From an uncultured Roseburia sp. (lineage in GTDB: Bacteria; Bacillota; Clostridia; Lachnospirales; Lachnospiraceae): a DNA stretch of 24,484 nt. The notes beneath the pieces are model-generated. The model was not told the DNA's origin. It saw only the letters and a program-made list of their open reading frames with translations, and searched no databases. The position numbers and the translations under genes are program-made. Positions 7,134-13,624 of the stretch are shown here, in pieces. The DNA is taken from positions 1 through 24,484 of the forward strand of contig CAKRLC010000031.1 of the NCBI GenBank assembly GCA_934358955.1, written 5' to 3'. Within the stretch, counting starts at the first letter, position 1. The number at the start of each line of letters is the position of its first letter.

Positions 7134-7147
7134 ATTTCTTAAGAAAT
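7134..7147. promoter_or_regulatory. Perfect 14-bp palindrome before pncB
   Basis: ATTTCTTAAGAAAT is fully self-complementary and lies 12 bp upstream of the pncB start, just before its GAGGG ribosome binding site. It may be an operator; the cognate regulator is not identifiable. Confidence 0.3.
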
Positions 7148-7159
7148 AGAGGGAAAATT

Positions 7160-8368
7160 ATGGTATTACATCCAATTATTACAAGCTTGCTGGAAACCGA
7201 TATGTACAAGTTTTCCATGGGACAGTGCATATATCATCAGTATTCAGATTATAAAACAACATGGTCTTTTAAGTGCAGAAATACAGACGTCCACTTTACA
7301 CATGAGATGGTAGAGGAGATCAAAGCGCAGATCAGGGCATACTGCGGACTGCGTTTTACAGAAGAAGAGTTAAAGTATCTGAATGCGGTCAAATGGATGA
7401 AGGGAAGCTATGTGGATTTCTTGAGACTGTGGCAGCCACGTTATGAGGATTTTGTGATCACAGAAGATGCGCCTTGCGGTCTGACGATCGAGACATTCGG
7501 AACCTGGCTGAATACATCTATGTATGAGATCCCGGCACTTGCCATCGTCAATGAAGTGTACTTTAGAATGGCATATAATTATGAAGAACTGCTCGACAGC
7601 TTTGAAAGACGTCTGGATGAAAAAATTGATTTATTAAAAGATGGAACCTATAAGCTCGGATTATTCAGTGAGTTTGGGTTAAGACGGAGACTTTCTGCAC
7701 AAGCGCAGGAGCTTGCAGTCAGAAAGCTGAATGAGAATCAGTATCCGGGTTCGAAGTTTGTCGGAACATCGAATGTTTATCTGGCAAAAAAATATGGAAT
7801 CACGCCAGTTGGAACCATGGCACATGAGTGGATCATGTGTGTCGGACAGGGAAATCACAAGCACAATCCAGCTTATTCAAACTGGTATGCATTAGATGCC
7901 TGGATAAAGGAATATGGAATCTTAAACGGAACAGCTCTGACAGATGCGATCACAACAGATTGTTTCTTAAGAGATTTCCAGTTGACATATGCAACCTTAT
8001 TCTCAGGTGTGCGTCATGATAGTGGGGATCCGTTTGAATGGGGCGAGAAGATGATCCACCATTATGAGAAGCTTGGAATCGATCCGAAGACAAAAACGCT
8101 GTTGTTCAGTGACAGCCTGGATTTTGAGAGAGCAAATGAGATTGCTGCTTATTTTAAAGGCAGGGTGAAAGTGGCATTTGGAATCGGAACTTATATATCA
8201 AATGATACAGATGAACCGGCATTGAACATTGTTATGAAAACTACAAAATGTAATGGCATGGATGTCGCTAAGATTTCAGATACAGCCGGAAAAGGAATGT
8301 GCAAAAATCCGGAGTATGTTGAGTATCTCCAGCGGTGTATCAGCTGGCGAATGGAGAATGACCGATAG
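7160..8368 (+). CDS. pncB: Nicotinate phosphoribosyltransferase
   Basis: 402 residues matching the PncB length. It converts nicotinate, PRPP and ATP to nicotinate mononucleotide, the entry step of the Preiss-Handler NAD salvage route, in the cytoplasm. Recognisable segments are the N-terminal SLLETDMYKFSMGQ, the GTWLNTSMYEIPALAIVNEV strand/helix, GTMAHEW with His222 (the His that is phosphorylated in PncB) and RHDSGDPF (about 285-292) for phosphoribosyl binding. GAGGG lies 9-10 bp before the ATG. It leads an apparent operon with uridine phosphorylase, deoB and deoC (25-27 bp gaps), linking NAD and nucleoside salvage. Confidence 0.95.
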   Translation: MVLHPIITSLLETDMYKFSMGQCIYHQYSDYKTTWSFKCRNTDVHFTHEMVEEIKAQIRAYCGLRFTEEELKYLNAVKWMKGSYVDFLRLWQPRYEDFVITEDAPCGLTIETFGTWLNTSMYEIPALAIVNEVYFRMAYNYEELLDSFERRLDEKIDLLKDGTYKLGLFSEFGLRRRLSAQAQELAVRKLNENQYPGSKFVGTSNVYLAKKYGITPVGTMAHEWIMCVGQGNHKHNPAYSNWYALDAWIKEYGILNGTALTDAITTDCFLRDFQLTYATLFSGVRHDSGDPFEWGEKMIHHYEKLGIDPKTKTLLFSDSLDFERANEIAAYFKGRVKVAFGIGTYISNDTDEPALNIVMKTTKCNGMDVAKISDTAGKGMCKNPEYVEYLQRCISWRMENDR

Positions 8369-8392
8369 CATTTGCGAAAGGGGGATTTTTAA

Positions 8393-9172
8393 ATGCAGAA
8401 TTATTCAGGGGAAGTTGGACTGCAGTATCATCTTCAGATCAGACCGGGGGACGTCGGAAGATATGTGATCCTGCCGGGAGATCCGAAACGGTGTGAGAAG
8501 ATCGCAAAGCATTTTGAGGATGCGAAGCTTGTTGCTGACAGCAGGGAATTTGTAACGTATACGGGGTACCTTGATGGGGAAAAGGTGAGTGTGACGTCGA
8601 CCGGTATCGGTGGCCCATCGGCAACGATCGCAATGGAAGAGTTGGTGCAGTGCGGAGCGGATACCTTTGTCCGTGTTGGCACCTGTGGCGGGATCGAGCT
8701 GGATGTAAAAGGCGGAGATATTGTTGTGGCAACCGGTGCAGTCCGGATGGAAGGCACCAGCAGAGAATATGCGCCGATCGAGTATCCGGCAGTGGCAGAT
8801 CTTGAGGTGACCAATGCACTTGTTGCAGCTGCAAAAGAGTTGGGATATACGTATCACACAGGAGTTGTCCAGTGCAAAGATGCATTTTATGGACAGCATG
8901 AGCCGGAGAGGATGCCGGTAAGCTATGAGCTTATGAACAAATGGGAAGCATGGAAGCGGATGGGGTGTAAGGCTTCCGAGATGGAGTCTGCAGCACTTTT
9001 TATTGCAGCATCCCATTTAAGAGTACGTTGTGGATCTGATTTTCTTGTTATGGGAAATCAGGAAAGAAATGCACTGGGTATGGAGAACCCGATCGTGCAT
9101 GATACAGAGTCTGCGATCAAAGTCGGAGTGGAAGCACTCCGTAAGCTGATCAGAGCAGACCGGGAAAAATAA
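8393..9172 (+). CDS. udp: Uridine phosphorylase
   Basis: 259 residues of the nucleoside phosphorylase I family, cleaving uridine with phosphate to uracil and ribose-1-phosphate. Key features: LPGDPKR near 25 (phosphate-binding Gly/Arg), [16 protein letters not shown] (about 65-73), RVGTCGG (about 93-99) and the ribose-binding EMESAALF near 200. GQHEPER at about 168 corresponds to the Gln/Arg pair that makes Udp pyrimidine-selective in E. coli, here with two extra residues as in many clostridial homologues. AAGGGGG precedes the ATG. Its product feeds the next gene, deoB. A different base specificity cannot be excluded, given pncB beside it. Confidence 0.88.
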   Translation: MQNYSGEVGLQYHLQIRPGDVGRYVILPGDPKRCEKIAKHFEDAKLVADSREFVTYTGYLDGEKVSVTSTGIGGPSATIAMEELVQCGADTFVRVGTCGGIELDVKGGDIVVATGAVRMEGTSREYAPIEYPAVADLEVTNALVAAAKELGYTYHTGVVQCKDAFYGQHEPERMPVSYELMNKWEAWKRMGCKASEMESAALFIAASHLRVRCGSDFLVMGNQERNALGMENPIVHDTESAIKVGVEALRKLIRADREK

Positions 9173-9199
9173 AAGAGCATGTCAGAAGGGGTATAGAGC

Positions 9200-10396
9200 A
9201 TGGGAGTAAAAAAATATAAACGAATATTTACCATTGTGATCGATTCATGTGGAATCGGAAATGCAAAAGATGCAGCAGATTATCATGATGCAGGAGCAGA
9301 TACCCTTGGACATATTGCTGCAACAATGGGAAATCTAAACCTTCCAAACTTGCAGCGCCTTGGAGTTGCAAACCTGAAGGAGCTGAAAAATCTTGCTCCG
9401 GTGGAAAAGCCATTGGCGTATTATACAAAGATGAATGAAGCAAGCACCGGAAAGGACACGATGACCGGACACTGGGAAATGATGGGACTTCATATTACAA
9501 CGCCGTTCCAGACATTTACGGAGACAGGATTTCCAAAGGAACTGATTGAGGAATTAGAGAAGAGAACCGGGCATAAGGTGATCGGAAATAAGAGCGCGAG
9601 TGGAACCGAGATTTTAGATGAGCTTGCCGAGGAAGAGATCGCAACCGGACATATGATCGTGTATACATCCGCAGACTCCGTACTTCAGATTTGTGGAAAT
9701 GAGGAGACGTTCGGATTAGATGAGCTGTACCGGTGCTGTGAGATCGCCCGCGAACTTACGATGAAGGACGAGTGGAAAGTAGGGCGTGTCATAGCAAGAC
9801 CCTATGTAGGACGGAAAAAAGGTGAGTTCAAACGGACGAGCAACCGCCATGACTATGCATTAAAACCATATGGAAGAACCGCATTGAATGCATTAAAGGA
9901 TGCAGGATATGATGTCATCTCTGTTGGAAAGATCAATGATATTTTTGACGGAGAGGGAATCACAGAATCAAACAAATCTAAAAGCTCCGTACATGGCATG
10001 GAGCAGACAATCGAGATTGCAGGAAGGGACTTTACAGGGCTTTGCTTTGTCAATCTCGTTGACTTTGATGCGCTCTGGGGACATCGCAGAAATGTAAAAG
10101 GCTATGCCCAGGAGTTAGAACGGTTTGATGTGAAGCTGGGAGAACTGTTAAAGGTTCTGCGTGAGGATGATCTGCTCATCCTTACAGCGGATCATGGAAA
10201 TGACCCGACCTATACCGGAACAGACCATACAAGGGAGCAGGTTCCGCTGATCGCTTATTCGCCGTCTATGAAAGAATCCGGCAGGCTGGAAGATACAGAT
10301 ACGTTCGCGGTGATCGGGGCTACGATCGCAGATAATTTTGAAGTAAAGATGCCGGAAAATACGATAGGAACATCGCTGTTGGAGAAGCTGATATAA
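9200..10396 (+). CDS. deoB: Phosphopentomutase
   Basis: 398 residues, full length for bacterial DeoB of the alkaline phosphatase superfamily, which interconverts (deoxy)ribose-1- and -5-phosphate using Mn2+. Visible are the metal-binding VIDSCGIG (Asp15), the GADTLGH segment, [11 protein letters not shown] with the candidate phospho-acceptor Thr87, GNKSASGTE, and the C-terminal metal site [16 protein letters not shown] lies 8 bp before the ATG. It stands between uridine phosphorylase and deoC, the expected order for nucleoside catabolism. Confidence 0.96.
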   Translation: MGVKKYKRIFTIVIDSCGIGNAKDAADYHDAGADTLGHIAATMGNLNLPNLQRLGVANLKELKNLAPVEKPLAYYTKMNEASTGKDTMTGHWEMMGLHITTPFQTFTETGFPKELIEELEKRTGHKVIGNKSASGTEILDELAEEEIATGHMIVYTSADSVLQICGNEETFGLDELYRCCEIARELTMKDEWKVGRVIARPYVGRKKGEFKRTSNRHDYALKPYGRTALNALKDAGYDVISVGKINDIFDGEGITESNKSKSSVHGMEQTIEIAGRDFTGLCFVNLVDFDALWGHRRNVKGYAQELERFDVKLGELLKVLREDDLLILTADHGNDPTYTGTDHTREQVPLIAYSPSMKESGRLEDTDTFAVIGATIADNFEVKMPENTIGTSLLEKLI

Positions 10397-10423
10397 GCGA
10401 TGTACAGGGAGGAAAATAAAAAA

Positions 10424-11092
10424 ATGGATAAAAATGAAGTTTTAAAAAAAGTTGACCACACATTATTAGCGCAGACTGCTACATGGGCAGAGATCCGTCA
10501 GATCCTTGACGATGGGATCAAATATGGCTGTGCTTCCGCATGTATTCCGGCTGCTTATGTAAAACAGGCAGCAGAATACGTAGAAGGAAAGCTTCCAATC
10601 TGCACTGTGATCGGATTTCCAAATGGATATCATACAACTGCGACCAAAGTATTTGAGACAAAGGATGCGATCGCAAATGGAGCTTCTGAGATCGACATGG
10701 TCATCAACATCGGATTTTTGAAAGATGGAAGATATGAAGAAGTAGAAGATGAGATCCGTCAGATCCACGAAGCCTGTGATGGAAAGATCTTAAAAGTGAT
10801 CATCGAAACCTGTCTGCTCACAGAAGAGGAGAAGGTAAAGATGTGCGAGATCGTGACAAATGCAGGAGCTGAATATATTAAAACTTCTACCGGTTTCTCT
10901 ACATCCGGAGCAACCTTTGCTGACGTAGAGCTGATGAGAAAGCATGTTGGTGCGGATGTAAAAGTAAAAGCAGCAGGTGGAATCTCATCGTTTGATGATG
11001 CAGAAGAGTTTATCAGACTTGGAGCAGACCGACTTGGAACAAGCCGTCTTGTAAAGATTATGAAAAATACAGATACCGGAATGGGATATTAA
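10424..11092 (+). CDS. deoC: Deoxyribose-phosphate aldolase
   Basis: 222 residues, typical for DeoC, a class I aldolase splitting 2-deoxyribose-5-phosphate into acetaldehyde and glyceraldehyde-3-phosphate. Active-site residues are in place: Asp91 in EIDMVINIG, Schiff-base Lys153 in YIKTSTGF and Lys182 in KVKAAGG; the phosphate loop is LGTSR. An upstream in-frame ATG at 10400 would add eight residues (MYREENKK). The ATG at 10424 is chosen because AGGGAGG (10406-10412) is the Shine-Dalgarno and the protein then starts with the usual K-x-x-D-H-T-L-L helix. Last gene of the salvage operon; no terminator follows before agcS. Confidence 0.96.
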   Translation: MDKNEVLKKVDHTLLAQTATWAEIRQILDDGIKYGCASACIPAAYVKQAAEYVEGKLPICTVIGFPNGYHTTATKVFETKDAIANGASEIDMVINIGFLKDGRYEEVEDEIRQIHEACDGKILKVIIETCLLTEEEKVKMCEIVTNAGAEYIKTSTGFSTSGATFADVELMRKHVGADVKVKAAGGISSFDDAEEFIRLGADRLGTSRLVKIMKNTDTGMGY

Positions 11093-11095
11093 ATT

Positions 11096-11124
11096 TTGCA
11101 TCAGGGAGAACATTATGTTATAAT
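11096..11124 (+). promoter_or_regulatory. Extended -10 promoter of the AgcS gene
   Basis: TGTTATAAT (11116-11124) has a perfect -10 and a TGn extension. TTGCAT (11096-11101) lies 17 bp upstream, starting just after the deoC stop. The predicted start of transcription is near 11131. Confidence 0.6.
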
Positions 11125-11158
11125 TCCTACATTGTACTTTTTAATGAGAGGAATTATA
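11119..11158 (+). promoter_or_regulatory. Inverted repeat over the -10 box and Shine-Dalgarno of agcS
   Basis: TATAATTCCT (11119-11128) and AGGAATTATA (11149-11158) are perfect 10-bp complements around a 20-base loop. The left arm includes the -10 box. The right arm covers AGG of the ribosome binding site GAGAGG (11146-11151). Only a transcript coming from upstream could form this stem; one started near 11131 would lack the left arm. No T-tract follows, so it is not an intrinsic terminator. Confidence 0.55.
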
Positions 11159-11162
11159 GAAA

Positions 11163-12560
11163 ATGTTACAAACGATAGAACAAGTCAACAGTGTTGTGAA
11201 TAATTTTATTTGGGGCGTGCCGGCAATGATCTGCATTATCGGTGTGGGAATGTATTTAAGTATCCGAACCGGATTTTTGCAGATACGGAAGTTCCCTTAT
11301 TCTATGAAGATCACATTGGGACGTATGTTGAGAAAAAGAGAGGCATCGGACGGAGCTCTTACGCCGTTTCAGGCGGTATGCACCGCACTTGCAGCGACCG
11401 TTGGAACCGGTAATGTCGCAGGAGTAGCAGGCGCGATCGCCATCGGAGGACCGGGAGCTGTTTTCTGGATGTGGATCTCAGCGATTCTCGGTATGTGTAC
11501 CAAGTTCTCAGAGGTCACACTGGCAGTATATTTCCGAGAGACAAATGCAAACGGAGAGTTGGTGGGTGGACCAATGTATTACATTAAAAATGGTCTGAAG
11601 AAACAGTGGCTGTGGCTTGCATATCTTTTCTCGGCATTTGGCGTTCTGACTGTATTTGGAACAGGAAATGCAACGCAGGTAAATACGATCACAACAGCGA
11701 TCGACTCTGCACTTTATAACTTTAACCTTCTTTCCAGGGAGGCAGCACCAACTTTAAATCTGATCCTTGGAATCATTTTAGCAGTGCTGATCGCGTTGAT
11801 TTTAATTGGTGGGATCAAAAGAATCGGACAGGTGACAGAGAAGCTTGTGCCTTTTATGGCGATTATTTATATCTTACTTGCCATCGGAGTTGTGCTCATT
11901 AATTTCAGAGCAATCCCAACGGTATTTGCTTCCATTTTTGAAGGTGCATTTAATCCGGCTGCAGTGACAGGCGGAGCAGTAGGAAGCTTTTTCATGAGTA
12001 TGAAAAAAGGTGTTTCCAGAGGTATTTTTTCAAATGAAGCAGGACTTGGAACCGGATCGATTGCACATGCCTGTGCGGATACGAAAAAGCCGGTAAAACA
12101 GGGATTCTTCGGAATCTTTGAAGTGTTTGTGGATACAATCGTTATCTGTACATTGACAGCATTAGTTATTTTATGCAGCGGTGTTCCGGTTGGATACGGT
12201 GAGGCTGCAGGTGCAGAGCTTACGATCAGTGGATTCACTTCCGTTTATGGAGGATGGGTTTCTATTTTTACAGCGATTGCAATGTGCTGTTTTGCATTTT
12301 CCACGATCATTGGCTGGGGACTTTATGGAACCAGATGTATCGAGTTCTTATTCGGAACGCGTGCAAACAAGCCATTTATGATTTTATATGCGCTTGTTGC
12401 AATCGTTGGTGCGACCATGAACCTCGGATTAATGTGGAATATTGCTGAGACATTTAACGGTCTTATGGTGATTCCAAACTTAATTGCCGTATTCTTATTA
12501 TCCGGTGTTGTTGTGAAGCTGGTGAAAGAGTATTTTGAAGGGGAAGGAAAAGAAAAATAG
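11163..12560 (+). CDS. Alanine/glycine:cation symporter (AGCS family)
   Basis: 465 residues, usual AGCS length; these proteins import alanine or glycine with Na+ or H+ across the cytoplasmic membrane. About 10-11 hydrophobic helices are evident. Diagnostic segments are LTPFQAVCTALAATVGTGNV (about 61-80), GGPGAVFWMWISAILGM, the GGPMYYIKNGL loop and FSNEAGLGTGSIAHA (about 291-305), which contains the family signature. GAGAGG lies 11 bp before the ATG, partly inside an inverted repeat. It has its own promoter and is followed by a strong terminator, so it can be a monocistronic unit although read-through from deoC is possible. Confidence 0.94.
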   Translation: MLQTIEQVNSVVNNFIWGVPAMICIIGVGMYLSIRTGFLQIRKFPYSMKITLGRMLRKREASDGALTPFQAVCTALAATVGTGNVAGVAGAIAIGGPGAVFWMWISAILGMCTKFSEVTLAVYFRETNANGELVGGPMYYIKNGLKKQWLWLAYLFSAFGVLTVFGTGNATQVNTITTAIDSALYNFNLLSREAAPTLNLILGIILAVLIALILIGGIKRIGQVTEKLVPFMAIIYILLAIGVVLINFRAIPTVFASIFEGAFNPAAVTGGAVGSFFMSMKKGVSRGIFSNEAGLGTGSIAHACADTKKPVKQGFFGIFEVFVDTIVICTLTALVILCSGVPVGYGEAAGAELTISGFTSVYGGWVSIFTAIAMCCFAFSTIIGWGLYGTRCIEFLFGTRANKPFMILYALVAIVGATMNLGLMWNIAETFNGLMVIPNLIAVFLLSGVVVKLVKEYFEGEGKEK

Positions 12561-12629
12561 TTACCTATAAATAACGATGTTAAGATTAAAATAAACCAAT
12601 CATAAATTTAAATTATCAGATTTTACAAA

Positions 12630-12674
12630 AACAGGAGGCAGCAGCTTTTTTAGCCGCGACCTCCTGTTTTTTTT
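12630..12674 (+). terminator. Intrinsic terminator after agcS
   Basis: AACAGGAGG (12630-12638) pairs with CCTCCTGTT (12660-12668) and is followed by a run of T to 12674. An A-rich flank on the other side would let it work in both directions. Confidence 0.9.
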
Positions 12675-12783
12675 GAAATTTGCTGACATAAACTTAAAAG
12701 GAGATCGCTTGTCCAATGCAAATCATGAAATGAAAAAATAGCGCTTTCATTGTCTGAAATGTAACTTTTAATAAAATTTCTCA

Positions 12784-12810
12784 ATAAGATATCTGTCCCT
12801 TGTATCTTAT
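12784..12810. promoter_or_regulatory. Dyad overlapping the -35 of the ABC operon
   Basis: ATAAGATA (12784-12791) and TATCTTAT (12803-12810) are perfect inverted halves 11 bp apart; the right half overlaps the -35 TTGTAT at 12800-12805. An operator is plausible; the regulator gene is not next to it. Confidence 0.4.
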
Positions 12811-12827
12811 CGATGCTGTGCTATAAT
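12800..12827 (+). promoter_or_regulatory. Extended -10 promoter of the ABC transporter operon
   Basis: TTGTAT (12800-12805), a 16-bp spacer and TGCTATAAT (12819-12827), with a perfect -10 and TGn extension. Confidence 0.7.
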
Positions 12828-12837
12828 CACCTTGAAA

Positions 12838-12860
12838 TTAGTTGAGACTAACCACAACTT
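12838..12860. promoter_or_regulatory. Dyad downstream of the ABC promoter
   Basis: TTAGT-TGAG-ACTAA (12838-12851) is an inverted repeat. A wider alternative pairs TTAGTTG (12838-12844) with CAACTTA (12855-12861), 6 of 7 bases. It begins about at +5, where TetR- or MarR-type repressors often bind. Confidence 0.35.
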
Positions 12861-12896
12861 AAAATAATATGTTAAAAAATTAGAAAAGGGGAGCAT

Positions 12897-13610
12897 ATGT
12901 CAGAGAAAGAAAAATTTTTAGAGATCGTTGATCTGAAAAAGGGATTTGGAAGTGGAGAGACACGTCAGGAAGTATTACGGGGCTTAAGCTTTTCTGTGGC
13001 AAAAGGAGAATTTTGCGTATTACTTGGACCATCCGGCTCCGGAAAATCAACATTATTAAATATTATTGGAGGAATCGACAGTGCAGATTCCGGTTACATT
13101 TCAATCAATGGTGACAAGCTGGAGGATATGAGTGAGAAAAAACTAACCCAGTATCGCAGAAAACATCTCGGTTATGTTTTCCAGATGTATAACCTGATCG
13201 CGAATCTGAATGTCAAGGAGAATATCGAAGTCGGGGCATATCTTTCCGATAATGCGTTAGACATTGACGACCTGCTTCATACATTAGGACTTTATGAGCA
13301 CAGATATAAACTGCCGAACCAGTTATCCGGAGGTCAGCAGCAGCGGGTATCTATCGGTCGTGCGATCGTGAAAAATCCGGATATCCTGCTCTGCGATGAA
13401 CCGACGGGAGCACTCGATTATAATACATCAAAAGAAATTTTGAAACTGATCGAGGACGTTAACAAAAAATATGGAAATACAATTATTATGGTAACTCATA
13501 ACGAAGCAATCAAAAATATGGCAGATCATGTGATAAAGCTCCGCGACGGAGCGGTGCGCCATAATGAAACGAACGGAAACAAAATTTCAGCAGCAGATCT
13601 CGAATGGTAA
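12897..13610 (+). CDS. ABC transporter ATP-binding protein (MacB/LolD type)
   Basis: 237 residues. Walker A GPSGSGKST (44-52), Q-loop Gln96 in YVFQMYNL, signature LSGGQQQR (143-150), Walker B ILLCDE (163-168) with PTGALD, and H-loop His201 in VTHN are all present. FQxYNL and PTGALD are typical of the MacB/LolD/BceA group, which drives FtsX-type permeases in mechanotransmission (peptide or antibiotic resistance, lipoprotein or cell-wall processes) rather than classic transport. AGGGG lies 5 bp before the ATG. The next gene, with a start 14 bp after this stop, is the partner permease. Confidence 0.94.
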   Translation: MSEKEKFLEIVDLKKGFGSGETRQEVLRGLSFSVAKGEFCVLLGPSGSGKSTLLNIIGGIDSADSGYISINGDKLEDMSEKKLTQYRRKHLGYVFQMYNLIANLNVKENIEVGAYLSDNALDIDDLLHTLGLYEHRYKLPNQLSGGQQQRVSIGRAIVKNPDILLCDEPTGALDYNTSKEILKLIEDVNKKYGNTIIMVTHNEAIKNMADHVIKLRDGAVRHNETNGNKISAADLEW

Positions 13611-13624
13611 GGAGTGTGGAAAGG

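Larger units (their letters stand above)
12561..12896. other. Intergenic region between agcS and the ABC transporter
   Basis: This 336-bp gap holds the agcS terminator (12630-12674), about 110 bp with no recognisable signal apart from GACATAAACTTAAA at 12685 (faintly like 6995-7014), and then the ABC promoter (12800-12827) with two dyads. No coding frame with a ribosome binding site is seen. Confidence 0.6.

Noticed and set aside
8405..9016. 203-codon open frame on the minus strand inside uridine phosphorylase
   Set aside because: It is antisense to a well-supported gene, is low-complexity His/Arg/Cys-rich, lacks a ribosome binding site and matches no family.
12685..12712. Third degraded copy of the cls-flanking element
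   Set aside because: Only GACATAAACTTAAA plus a few bases resemble 6995-7014; too short to separate from chance in AT-rich spacer.
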